Assembly: GCA_964019415.1 (NCBI GenBank)
Contig: OZ025882.1
Span: 6,460,512 to 6,524,511 of the forward strand
DNA length: 64,000 bases
Origin: Ianthella basta
Taxonomy: Eukaryota; Porifera; Demospongiae; Verongiida; Ianthellidae
Direction: 5' to 3'
Part shown: positions 1 to 12,700 of the stretch, piece by piece
How positions within the stretch are numbered: position 1 is the stretch's first letter
Layout of the letters: each line of letters starts with the position of its first letter
Made by a program: the position numbers and the translations under genes
Notes under the pieces: model-generated
The model's database searches: none
What the model saw: only the letters and a program-made list of their open reading frames with translations
Told to the model about the DNA's origin: nothing

Positions 1-3000
1 GAGGAAAGATGAGACAAGAAGAGGCAAGATGAGGATAAATGAGGTAAGACGAGGCAAGATGAGACAAGAAGAGGCAAGATGAGACAAGATGAGGCAAGAT
101 GTGGCAAGATGAGGCAAGCCGAGGAAAGATGAGGCAAGATGAGGCAAGGTTAGACAAGATGGGGCAAGATGAGGAAGACGAGGCAAGAAGAGGCAAGATG
201 AGGCAAGATAAGAGAAGAAGAGGGAAGATGAGACAAGATGAGACAAGAAGAGGCAAGATGAGGCAAGATGAGGGAAGAAGAGGCAAGAAGAGGGAAGATG
301 AGGCAACATTAGGCAAGATGAGACAAGAAGAGGAGAGAAGAGGCAAGAATAGGGAAGATAAAACAAGAAGAGGCAAGATGAGACAAGATGAGGCAAGAAT
401 AGGCAAGAAGAGAGAAGAAGAAAGAAGATGAGACAAGAAGAAACAAGAAGAGGCAAGATGACACGAGATGAGACAAGAAGAGGGAAGATGAGGCAAGAAG
501 AGGCAAGATGAGGCAAGATGAAGCATGAAGAGGCAAGAAGAGGGAAGATGAGGCAAGATGAGGCAAGATGTGACAAGATGAGGCAAGAAGAGGGAAGATG
601 AGACAAAAAGAGACAAGATGAGACAAGATGAGGAGAGATGAGGCAAGATGAGACAAGAAGAGGCATGAAGAAGCAAGAAGAGGGAAGATGAGAGAAGAAG
701 AGGCAAGATGAGACAAGATGAGGCAAGATGAGGCAAGAAGAGACAACAAGAGGCAAGATTAGGCAAGATGAGGCAAGATGAGGCTAGATGAGGCAAGAAG
801 AGGCGAGATAAGGCAAGATGAGACAAGATGAGGCAAGATGAGGCAATACGAGGCAAGATGAGGCAAGATGAGGCAAGAAGAGGGAAGATGAGGCAAGATG
901 AGGCAAGATGAGGCAAGATGAGGTGAGACGAGGCAAGAAGAGGCAAGATGAGGCAAGATGAGGCAAGAAGAGGTAAGAAGAGGGAAGATGAGACAAGAAC
1001 AGGCAAGATGAGACAAGATGAGGCAAGATGTGGCAAGACGAGGCAAGAAGAGGCAAGATGAGGCAAGATGAGGCAAGAAGAGGCAAGAAGAGGGAAGATG
1101 AGACAAGAACAGGCAAGATGAGACCAGATGAGGCAAGAAGAGGCAAGAAGAGAAAAGATAAGACAAGATGAGGAAATATAAGGCAAGACAAGGCAAAAAG
1201 AGGCAAGATGAGACAAAATGAGGCAAGATGAGGTGAGACGAGGCAAGAAGAGGCTAGATGAGGCAAGATTAGGCGAGATGAGACAAGAAGAGGCAAGAAG
1301 AGGCAAGAATAGGGAAGATGAGACAAGAAGAGGCAAGATGAGACAAGATGAGGCAAGAATAGGCAAGAAGAGAGAAGAAGTGGGAAGATGAGAAAAGAAG
1401 AGGCAAGATGAGACAAGATGAGGCAAGAATAGGCAAGAAGAGGGAAGAAGAGGGAAGATGAGACAAGAAGAGGCAAGATGAGACAAGATGAGGCAAGAAG
1501 AATCAAGAAGAGGAAAGATGAGGCAAGATGACACGAGATGAGGCAAGAAGAGGCAAGATGAGGCAAGAAGAGGCAAGAAGAGAGAAGAAGAGGTAAGAAG
1601 AGGAAAGATGAGACAAACAGAGGCAAGATGAGACAAGATGAGGCAAGATGAGGAAAGATGAGACAAGAAGAGGCATGAAGAGGCAAGAAGAGGGAAGATG
1701 AGACAAGAAGAGGCAAGATGAGACAAGATGAGGCAAGATGAGGCAATAAGAGACAACAAGAGGCAAGATTAGGCAAGATTAGGCAAGATGAGGCAAGATG
1801 AGGCTAGATGAGGCAAGAAGAGGTGAGATGAGGCAAGATGAGACAAGAAGAGGCAAGACGAGACAAGAAGAAAATAGATGAGGCAAGATGAGACAAGAAG
1901 AAAATAGATGAGGCAAGATGAGACAAGAAGAGGCAAGATGAAGCAAGACGAGGAAGATGAGGAAAAATGAGGCAAGAAGAGGCAAGATGAGACAAGATGA
2001 GGCAAGATGAGGCAAGAAGAGGCAAGAAGAGGCAAGATGAGGCAAGATGAGAAAAGAAGAGGCAAGATGAGGCAAGACGAAGCAAGATGAGGCAAGATGA
2101 GGCAAGAAGAGGGAAGAAGAGAAAAGATGAGACAAGATGAGGCAAGATGAGTGAAGATGAGGCAAGATAAGGCAAGACGAGGCAAGACGAGGCAAGATGA
2201 GGCAAGATGAGGCAAGATGAGACAAGAACAGGCAAGACGAGGCAAGATGAGGCAATATGAGGAAAGCAGAGGAAAGATGAGGCAAGATGAGGAAAGATGA
2301 GACAAGAAGAGGCAAGATGAGACAAGATGAGGCAAGAAGAGGCAAGATGAGACAAGATGAGGCAAGATGAGACAAGAAGAGGCAAGATTAGACAAGATGA
2401 GGCAAGAAGAGGCAAGAAGAGGGAAGATGAGACAAGATGAGGCAAGATAAGTCAAGACAAGGCAAAAAGAGGCAAGATGAGACAATATAACGCAAGATAA
2501 GGTGAGACGAAGAAGAAGAGGCAAGATTAGGCAAGATGAGACAAAATGAGGCAAGATGAGACAAGAAGAGGCAAAGATGAGACGAGATGAGGCAAGAAGA
2601 GGCAAAGTTGAGACAAAAAGAGGCAAGATGATGCAAGATGAGGCAAGATGAGGCAAGATGAGACAAGAAGAGACAAGAAGAAACAAGAGGAGACAAGATG
2701 AGGCAAGAGGAAGAGGAGATAAGAAGAGACAAGATTAGGCAAGATGAGGCAAGAGGAAGAGGAGATAAGAAGAGACAAGATTAGGCAAGATGAGGCAAGA
2801 TGAGGCAAGAAGAGGCAAGACGAGACAAGAAAGGATAGATGAGGCAAGAGGAGACAAGAAGATGCAAGATGAGGCAAGACGAGGCAAGATGAGGCAAAAT
2901 GAGGCAAGATGAGACAAGAAGAGTTAAGATGAGACAAGAAGAGGCAAGATGAGACAAAAAGAGGCAAGATGAGACAAGATGAGGCAAGATGAGGCAAGAT

Positions 3001-6000
3001 GAGACAAGAAGAGGAAAGATGAGGCAAGAAGAGGCAAGATGAGACAAGAAGAGGCAAGATGAGGCAAGATGAGCCAAGAAGAGGCAAGATGAGGCAAGAT
3101 GAGGCAAGAAGAGGCAAGATGAGGCAATACGAGGCAAGATGAGGCAAGATGAGGCAAGAAAAGGCAAGAAGAAGGAATAAGAGGGAAGATGAGACAAGAA
3201 GAGGCAAGATTAGACAAGATGAGACAAGATGAGGCAAGATAAGTCAAGACAAGGCAAAAAGGGGCAAGATGAGACAAGAAAAGGCAAAATAAGGTGAGAC
3301 GAAGAAGAAGAGGCAAGATTAGGCAAGATGAGACAAAATGAGGCAAGACGAGGCAAGATGAGACAAGAAGAGGCAAAGATGAGACAAGATGAGGCTAGAA
3401 GAGGGAAGATGAGAGAAGAAGAAGCAAGATGAGGGAAGATGAGGCAAGATGAGACAAGATGAGGCAAGAAGAGGCAAAGTTAAGACAAAAAGAGGCAAGA
3501 TGAGGCAAGATGAGACAAGAAGAGACAAGAAGAGGCAAGATGAGACAAGATGAGGCAAGAAGAGGAAGGAGACAAGAAGAGGCAAGATTAGGCAAGAAGA
3601 GACAAGAAGAGGATAGATGAGGCAAGAGGAGACAAGAAGATGCAAGATGAGGCAAGACGAGGCAAGAAAAGGCAAAATGAGGCAAGATGAGACAAGATGA
3701 GGCAAGAAGATGCAAGATGAGGCAAGACAAGGCAAGATGAGGCAAGATGAGGCAAGATGAGACAAGAAGAGGCAAGATGAGGCAAGATGAGGCAAAGATG
3801 AGACAAAAAAAGGCAAGATGAGACAAAATGAGGCAAGAAGAGGCAAGATGAGGCAAGATGAGACAAGAAGAGGCAAGATGAGACAAAATGAGGCAAGAAG
3901 AGGCAAGATGAGGCAAGATGAGGCAAGATGAGACAAAATGAGGCAAGACGAGGCAAGATGAGGCAAAGATGAAACAAGATGAGGCAAGAAGAGAGAAGAT
4001 GAGTAAGATGAGGCAAGATGAGGCAAGACGAGGCAAGATGAGACAAGATGAGGCAAAATGAGACAAGAAGAGGCAAGATGAGGGAAGATGAGGCAAGATG
4101 AGACAAGATGAGGCAAGAAGAGGCAAGATGAGACAAAAAGAGGCAAGATGAGGCAAGATGAGGCAAGATGAGACAAGAAGAGACAAGAAGAGGCAAGATG
4201 AGGCAAGAAGAGGCAAGATGAGGCAAGATGAGACAAAATGAGGCAAGATGAGGCAAGATGAGACAAGAAGAGGCAAGAAGAGGCAAGAAGAGAAAAGATG
4301 AGACAAGAAGAGGCAAGATGAGACAAGAAGAGGCAAGAAGAGGCAAGAAGAGGGAAGATGAGGCAAGATGAGACAAGATGAGGCAAGAAGAGGGAAGAAG
4401 AGGGAAGATTAGAGAAGAAGAGGTAAGATAAGACAAGATGAGGCAAGAAGAGGCAAGAAGAGGCAAGATGAGGCAAGAAGAGGCAAGAAGAGGCAAGATG
4501 AGGCAAGAAGAGGAAAGATGAGACAAGAAGAGGCAAGATTAGGCAAGATGAGACAAAATGAGGCAAGACGAGGCAAGATGAGACAAGAAGAGGCAAAGAT
4601 GAAACAAGATGAGGCAAGATGAGGGAAGATGAGAGAAGAAGAAGCAAGATGAGGGAAGATAAGGCAAGATGAGACAAGATGAGGCAAGAAGAAGCAAAGT
4701 TGAGACAAAAAGAGGCAAGATGAGACAAGATGAGGCAAGATGAGGCAAGATGAGACAAGAAGAGACAAGAAGAGGCAAGATGAGACAAGATGAGGCAAGA
4801 AGAGGAAGAGGAGACAAGAAGAGGCAAGATTAGGCAAGATGAGGCAAGATGAGGCAAGAAGATGCAAGAAGAGGCAAGATAAAGCAAGATGAGACAAGAA
4901 GAGGCAAGACGAGACAAGAAGAGGATAGATGAGGCAAGAGGAGACAAGAAGATGCAAGATGAGGCAAGACGAGGCAAGATGAGGCAAGATGAGGCAAAAT
5001 GAGGCAAGATGAGACAAGATGAGGCAAGAAGATGCAAGATGAGGCAAGACAAGGTAAGATGAGGCAAGATGAGGCAAGATGAGACAAGATGAGGCAAGAA
5101 GAGGCAAGAGGAGACAAGAAGAGGCAAGATTAAGCTAGATGAGGCAAAATGAGGCAAGAAGAGGCAAGAAGAGGCAAGATTAGGCAAGATGAGACAAAAT
5201 GAGGCAAGACGAGGCAAGATGAGACAAGAAGAGGCAAGAAGAGGCAAGAAGAGGGAAGATGAGACAAGAAGAGGCAAGATGAGACAAGATGAGGCAAGAA
5301 GAGGCAAGAAGAGGGAAGATGAGGCAAGATGAGACAAGATGAGGCAAGAAGAGGGAAGAAGAGGGAAGATTAGAGAAGAAGAGGTAAGATAAGACAAGAT
5401 GAGGCTAGAAGAGGCAAGATGAGACAAAAAGAGGCAAGATGAGGCAAGATGAGACAAAATGAGGCAAGATGAGGCAAGATGAGACAAGAAGAGGCAAGAA
5501 GAGGCAAGAAGAGGGAAGATGAGACAAGAAGAGGTAAGATGAGACAAGATGAGGCAAGAAGAGGCAAGAAGAGGGAAGATGAGGCAAGATGAGACAAGAT
5601 GAGGCAAGAAGAGGGAAGAAGAGGGAAGATTAGAGAAGAAGAGGTAAGATAAGACAAGATGAGGCAAGAAGAGGCAAGAAGAGGCAAGATGAGGCAAGAT
5701 GAGACAAGATGAGGCAAGATGAGACAAGATGATGCAAAATGAGGCAAGACGAGGCAAGAAGAGGTAAGATGAGGCAAGATGAGACAAGAAGAGGAAAGAT
5801 GAGACAAGATGAGGCAAGAAGAGGGAAGATGAGGCAAGATGAGGCAAGAAGAGGCAAGAAGAGGCAAGATGAGGCAAGACAATGCAAGATGAGGCAAGAT
5901 GAGACAAGAAGAGGCAAGAAGAGGCAAGATGAGACAAGAAGAGGCAAGATGAGGCAAGACGAGGCAAGATGAGGCAAGATGAGACAAGACGAGGCAAGAT

Positions 6001-8540
6001 GAGGCAAGATGAGACAAGATGAGGCAAGATGAGACAAGATGAGGCAAGATGAGGCAAGAAGAGGCAAGAAGAGGGAAGATGAGGGAAGATTAGACAAGAA
6101 GAGGTAAGATAAGACAAAATGAGGCAAGAAGAGGCAAGATGAGGCAAGATGAGACGAGATGAGGCAAGATGAGACAAGATGATACAAAATGAGGTAAGAT
6201 GAGGCAAGAAGAAGTAAGATGAGGCAAGATGAGACAAGGAGAGGCAAAATGAGACAAGATGAGGCAAGAAGAGGGAAGATGAGGCAAGATGAGGCAAGAA
6301 GAGGCAAGATGAAGCAATATGAGACAAGAAGAGGCAAGATGAGGCAAGACGAGGCAAGATGAGACAAGATGAGGCAAGAGGGAAGATGAGGCAAGATGAG
6401 ACAAGATGAGGCAAGATGAGACAAGATGAGGCAAGAAGAGGCAAGAAGAGGGAAGATGAGGCAAGATGAGACAAAATGAGGCAAGAGCAAGCAAGATAAA
6501 GGATGACGAGCCTCAGAATGAGGAAAGAAGAGGCAAGATGATGCAAGATGAGGCAAGAGGGGCAAGACGAGGCAAGATGAGGCAGGAGGAGTCTGAAGAT
6601 GATGCAAGATGACACCATATAACAGCAGATGAGGGAAGACGATGCAAGATGAGCCTTAAGAGTCAAGATGAGTCAAGATGAGGCAAGATGAGGCAAGACG
6701 AGGCAAGAAGAGGCAAGATGAGGCAAGATGAGGCAAGATGAGACAAGAAGAGGAAAGATGAGACAAGATGAGGCAAGAAGAGGGAAGATGAGGCAAGATG
6801 AGGCAAGAAGAGGCAAGAAGAGGCAAGATGAGGCAAGACAATGCAAGATGAGGCAAGATGAGACAAGAAGAGGCAAGAAGAGGCAAGATGAGACAAGAAG
6901 AGGCAAGATGAGGCAAGACGAGGCAAGATGAGGCAAGATGAGACAAGACGAGGCAAGATGAGGCAAGATGAGACAAGATGAGGCAAGATGAGACAAGATG
7001 AGGCAAGAAGAGGCAAGAAGAGGGAAGATGAGGGAAGATTAGACAAGAAGAGGTAAGATAAGACAAAATGAGGCAAGAAGAGGCAAGATGAGGCAAGATG
7101 AGACGAGATGAGGCAAGATGAGACAAGATGATACAAAATGAGGTAAGATGAGGCAAGAAGAAGTAAGATGAGGCAAGATGAGACAAGGAGAGGCAAAATG
7201 AGACAAGATGAGGCAAGAAGAGGGAAGATGAGGCAAGATGAGGCAAGAAGAGGCAAGATGAAGCAATATGAGACAAGAAGAGGCAAGATGAGGCAAGACG
7301 AGGCAAGATGAGACAAGATGAGGCAAGAGGGAAGATGAGGCAAGATGAGACAAGATGAGGCAAGATGAGACAAGATGAGGCAAGAAGAGGCAAGAAGAGG
7401 GAAGATGAGGCAAGATGAGACAAAATGAGGCAAGAGCAAGCAAGATAAAGGATGACGAGCCTCAGAATGAGGAAAGAAGAGGCAAGATGATGCAAGATGA
7501 GGCAAGAGGGGCAAGACGAGGCAAGATGAGGCAGGAGGAGTCTGAAGATGATGCAAGATGACACCATATAACAGCAGATGAGGGAAGACGATGCAAGATG
7601 AGCCTTAAGAGTCAAGATGAGTCAAGATGAGGCAAGATGAGGCAAGACGAGGCAAGAAGAGGCAAGATGAGGCAAGATGAGGCAAGAAGAGGCAAGACGA
7701 GGCAAGAAGAGGCAAGATGAAGCAAGAGCAAGCAAGATAAAGGATGACGAGCCTCAAGACGAGGCAAGAAGAGGCAAGATGAGGCAAGATGAGGCAAGAA
7801 GAGGCAAGATGAGGCAAGAATAGGCAAGATGAGGCAGGATGAGACAAGATGAGGCAAGAAGAGGCAAGATTAGACAAAAAGAGGCAAGATGAGACAAGAT
7901 GAGGCAAGATGAGGCAAGAAGAGGCAAGACGAGGAAAGAAGAGGCAAGATGAAGCAAGATGAGACAAGAAGAGGCAAGATGAGACAAGAAGAGGCAAGAT
8001 GAGGTAAGACGAGGCAAGAAGAGGTAAGAAGAGGCAAGATGAGACAAGAAGAGCTAAGATGAGACAAGATGAGACAAGAAGAGGCAAGACGAGACAAGAT
8101 GAGGCAAGACGAGGCAAGAGGGAAGACGAGGCAAGATGAGACAAGATGAGGCAAGATGAGGCAAGAAGAGGCAAGAAGAGGGAAGATGAGACAAGAAGAG
8201 GCAAGATGAGACAAGATGAGGCAAGAAGAGGGAAGATGAGGCAAGATGAGACAAAATGAGGCAAGAGCAAGCAAGATAAACATGACGAGCCTCAAGATGA
8301 GGCAAGATGGGGCAAGACGAGGCAAGATGAGGCAAGATGAGTCTGAAGATGATGCAAGATGACACTGTATAACAACAGATGAGGGAAGACGATGCAAGAT
8401 AAGCCTTAAGATGATACAAGATGAGGCAAGATGAGCCTGAAGATAAAGATGAAGTGAGATTATGCAAAATGAGGCAAGATGTGGCAAGATTTAAGATGAG
8501 GCAAGATGAAGCAAGATAAAACTCAAGATGAGGTAAGATG
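1..8540. repeat. Satellite array, ~10-bp unit (GAGGCAAGAT) with ~950-960 bp higher-order repeat
   Basis: The sequence is almost entirely tandem variants of GAGGCAAGAT, GAGACAAGAT, GAGGCAAGAA and GAGGGAAGAT, all about 10 bp and strongly purine-biased on the plus strand. A variant block (GGGAAGATTAGAGAAGAAG) recurs at about 4402, 5362 and 5622, and related blocks at about 6083 and 7032. A segment of about 950 bp is directly repeated (about 5780-6670 and 6735-7620), with a third partial copy at 8281-8415. The array begins before the window and decays near 8540. Because 10 is not a multiple of 3 and the units rarely create stops on the minus strand, all three minus frames stay open for hundreds of codons. 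These Leu/Ser-rich readings are not genes. Confidence 0.95.
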
Positions 8541-9654
8541 AAGAAAGAAAGGCTAGACAAAGACAGACAAGGCATGACTCCTCTATGGACTTTTTGTGTA
8601 AAATAATTATAGAGGTGAATATGATGTTCCCTATTCACCATTCATCATCAATGGCACATACAGTACACATTAATTTCGGCAACAGGCTGGTGGGTTCATG
8701 GTGCTTGTGGCATTGTCTAGGGACAATAAGAATAGTTGACTGAATCTAAAACTGTAAGTCACCCAAGTTAATTGGTGTACAGTGTATGTGGGTACATGCA
8801 ATTACATGCAACAACATGCCCACATTTTGCTGCACCATGATTCCTGAATACTACATTCACTGTGCCATCTCTGCCAACACTACAAAGGCATGTCTTCATG
8901 CAGCATGCTGTAACAGTCACTTACCACCGTATCTTGTAGCAGGAGTTCTGCTTCCTTGGGGTTACCACATTTGGAGTAGGCCTGCAGTAAGATAATTTGA
9001 ATGGCTACATATGGCTGAGCTCCAATACAATCTAACACACATAGCAACATACACATGCACAGCTGAAGTGCAGCATGTACCCAATTGCCACTGCCTGTAA
9101 TGTAGTGGTCTATTAGGCAGGTTCGTTTGCTGTAGTTGCCAAGTATCAAGCGTACCCTCATCTGGTAACACAAGCTGATGCAACTTAAACCATGTCTCTG
9201 TGCAAGGACTGGTGTATACGTACATCTCTCATATGCACGTACGCATGTGGCATGCATTTCTGGGCAGAGGTTGAGACACCCATGTATCCACAGTTACCTA
9301 CTAGGATCTACATAATGCTACCTGCACCAGCTTAAGAATGCTACATTACCCACACCACCGAATAGCGGATCAACAGTGCCCATTGGCAGGGGGTGGAATT
9401 CAGAGGTCAGCATTCAGATGTCTGCCCCTCCACAGAAGAGCATGGTACAATGTTTTTCACAGGATAAGACACCATTTTAGTGTGCCCTTTCGGCACATGT
9501 TGTAGCCATTCATGGACAAGAGGAACATAGCTTTCGGACATCAGCCTCGATCACCACAGTTGGAATAGTCATTGAAGGACACATCAGAACAAGGCAAGCA
9601 ATCTCGCTAGCAGCAATAGAACATAATGCACTCTACAACATTAATACAGTACAT
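8541..9654. other. Spacer between satellite and PMP-A, homologous to 15.83-16.83 kb
   Basis: No gene is supported here apart from the 57-nt TPR-like exon listed separately. Several stretches match the DNA upstream of PMP-B: the block ending TTCATCATCAATGGCACA at about 8640 recurs at about 15895, the TGTGGCATTGTC block at about 8708 recurs at about 15961, and the TPR-like exon recurs. This shows that the duplication that made the two PMP genes included at least 1 kb of 5' flank. Confidence 0.6.
8925..8981 (-). CDS. Orphan 57-nt TPR-like exon (copy 1)
   Basis: Read on the minus strand, an acceptor (CTGCAG) at 8982-8987 precedes 19 codons, AYSKCGNPKEAELLLQDTV, followed by a strong GTAAGTGAC donor. 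The helix-turn-helix look (AYSKCG, PKEAELLL) resembles half of a tetratricopeptide or pentatricopeptide repeat. The same exon, with both splice sites and no stop, exists at 16338-16394, so selection or recent duplication kept it intact. No start codon, stop codon or neighbouring exon could be tied to this copy with confidence. It may be a stranded exon of a duplicated gene, and its expression is unknown. Confidence 0.35.
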
Positions 9655-9750
9655 CTTGTACTTCCTGTTTGCCATACAAATATTTCCTGTATGATCTTGT
9701 ACTTCCTGTTTGCCATACAAATATTTCCTGTATGATACTGCACTATAAAA
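9655..9750 (+). promoter_or_regulatory. PMP-A promoter: two 41-bp repeats with ETS-type sites, then TATA box
   Basis: A 41-bp unit is repeated at 9655-9695 and 9696-9736. Each unit carries TACTTCCTG (9659, 9700), the reverse of the ETS core CAGGAAGT, plus a second TTCCTG. A TATAAAA box follows at 9744-9750, 41 bp before the conserved start codon at 9791. PMP-B has the same order of elements with a different repeat unit. Confidence 0.55.
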
Positions 9751-9790
9751 CCAGATGAAGTCCCAAGAGTTTACAGATGCCGTGAGGACA

Positions 9791-12700
9791 ATGAAGGCAC
9801 TCCATGTAACTGTCATCCTGCTCCTTTGTGTACCAATTGCTGGGGTGTGGGGTAGTGAATCAGACGATGCTTGCTCTGAGACAGACGTCTCCATCACTCC
9901 AGAAGAATGTCTTGTGGTAAAGAATGATAGGTACTCATCAGATAAGACAAGCAGCAGCAGCAATGAAACTTGTGCGCTTGATACCTACCTCCATAGTGTG
10001 GACAGAGCTTGCCAAAACATCACCATCCGATTGAGGAAAGGGTCAACATATCACCTCCCCAAAGCCTTCAACTTCACTAACCACATGTACTTTGAACTGA
10101 CAGGTTGTAGTGGAGATGACTGTTCGCCTGGAGCAGTCATCCAGTGCACTGGCCAAGAAGGTGGACTGTTCTTTGAAAACATATACGGGGCCATCAAGAT
10201 GGCAGGTGTGCATTTCGTAGACTGTCACTTCTCTGTCCACAGGTTCTCCATAATGGAAGACGACCAAGCAGCACTGTATGTGGGAAATACTACAGCAGTA
10301 ATACTGAATGATGTCACCATCCAGAATACAACAGGATTAGGACTCATGCTCAATTCAGTAAACAGGGCACAGATCATGAATTCTAAGTTCATTGAAAACA
10401 GAGTCCCTACTTCTGACAGAGATGCCCGTGGGGGAGGAGTGTATGTATTTGCTCCACAAAATACAAGCTCCAAGTACAAACTAGGAAACACAACGCATCA
10501 GCCCACAGACGCTATACTCTACAACTTTACTCAGTGCCAGTTCATTAACAATTCAGCCATTAATTTTGGGGCAAAAGGTGCTCGGATTGGAAGAAGTCAA
10601 GACTCGTTCGAAGTTGGTCGTGGAGGTGGCTTGTCATTTTACCTGATGGAGGACACACATAACGTAACAATTGAAGTGTCCAACTGCACATTTGAGAATA
10701 ATGAGGCTCTGTTTGGAGCTGGATTATCCATCTACCTACAAGGTGCTGCTAGCCACAACAACATCTGCGTCACGCACTGTGAGTTTATCCACAACTCAGG
10801 ATATCCTTATACGAAAGCAGTGGGCCTTGAGTCTGGAGGAGGTGGGGCTCAGGTGATGCTGGCAGCGTACCCTTACGATCAGCCACAGTTCATGTCCCAC
10901 AACAGTATTGCATTCCAGCACTGCAGCTTCATGGACAACAGTGCTTACTGGGGGGGAGGGCTTTCAATAGTGAGTGCACATGAGGACGGCATTAGTGGTG
11001 ATGAGGCAACCAACCACTTCTTGTTGGAGAGCTGCCAATGGCAACACAACCGAGCTAGACTTGGTGCAGCAGTAGATTGTATCACATGGAATGAACATGG
11101 ATCTGGTGCATTGCCAGTAGTTACGTTACGGGACAATAACTTCACTAACAACACAGTTTGGTATGATCAAAGTGTTGCAGCATCCATTGGTGGGTCAGGC
11201 ACTTTATACGCTGACTCTCTTCCAGTCCAACTTGAGGGAAACAACAAATTTACCAAGAACATTGGCAATGCCATCACAGCCGTAGATGCAGCCATCAGTT
11301 TTACAAGGAACTCCACGACATACTTCCTTAAAAATTATGGCATTAAGGGAGGTGGCATGTCCATTTATGACAAGGGGAGAATGGTCCTTGCATCCAAAAG
11401 TAAGATCGCATTTGACCACAACCATGCATTTCTCCTTGGAGGAGCCATATACTATCGTATAGGTGAGCCTCGCAATTTAATGACCTCTCAGAACTGCTTC
11501 ATACAGTACGAGAATGTGGCAATGCACCCAAAAGAGTGGGACACACACATCAACTTCTCTTGTAACTCAGCCAATATGGAAGGTATGGATATTTTTGCAT
11601 CCTCCTTGCTCCCATGTGTATGGAATGGAGCACCATATGGACATGGATTTGAGGTGAACATAACACAGGCAGTTCGGGAAGTGTTCCACTGGAATAACAA
11701 TACCTTTGCTTTCCAAAATTGTCCAAATGACAGCTACCTAGAGGAATACAGCCGTGATCGTAGGGTCAAAATGATAACTACGGATCCTTTACTACTAGTA
11801 AATGAGAGTGCCCTTCAACGCATCTGTGCTTCACCTGGGCAGCCACTGAACCTATCAGGAAACACTTTGGATGAGCTGGGGCAGAGCACCTATTCTGTGT
11901 TCAGAGGGGACTCAAATGATCCAAACGTTGGAAGATTGATCTCCGGAGGGCGGTATGTGACAGGGCTGAACATGATGTTCCAAGGGGAGCCCAGAAGGTC
12001 ATTTGATTTGACGCTATCCAGTCCCTGGACACTTGCCTACATCATAAAAACTAAGGTATGCCTTCTCCCTTGCCCCCCAGGACTACTGTATGAAAACGAA
12101 ACAAAGAAGTGTGAGTGCTCAGTTGGTAAGGCTTCATACCGGGGCATCTTATCCTGTGAGAACAACCGCGCTAACCTGCAACATTCATACTGGGCTGGCT
12201 ACATCAAGCAGGCTGCAGACAACTCCTGGAAACGGTGCAATGACACTCAAATCAATGGAAATGAAAATTGTATAATGGTCACAGGTCGCTGTCCAGCACA
12301 TGCCTGTAATGAGCAACGTACAAAAACATTGGACACCACTGTGATGTTGCCAAAGACTGCTAGTAATGATGAACTTACACGCCTCATCTGTAATAAGAAC
12401 AGGTGTGGAATCTTGTGTGGAGAGTGCAAGGAAGGCTATGGCTATGACATTGCCAGTGATAACCTGACATGTGTTCCGTGCAACAACGATTCTGTACTAG
12501 ACTACATCCAAGCATGGTCTGCTCTGCTATCTACTAGATTCCTTCCCCTCACCATCATGGTAGCAGTCTTCCTCCTGTTTGACATTGACATCCTTTCAGG
12601 ATCAATGCAAAGCTTCATCTTCTACAGTCAGATGTTGAGCTATCTATCACCACTGTTGGGGAAAGGTGTTGAGTTACAACCTGCAGTCAAAACAATGCTG

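Noticed and set aside
99-6931. Plus-strand ORFs with MRQDEARRGK decapeptide repeats
   Set aside because: Same satellite read in the other direction; overlap with the open minus frames and lack of any non-repeat sequence argue against a gene.
309-8270. Very long minus-strand ORFs (up to 1115 codons) rich in Leu, Ser, Cys and His
   Set aside because: They are readings of the 10-bp satellite, open in all three minus frames, with a 30-bp decapeptide period and no start context or domain.
9755-9790. Upstream in-frame ATG of PMP-A adding 12 residues
   Set aside because: Not conserved in PMP-B, only 5 bp downstream of the TATA box, and it would bury the signal peptide.
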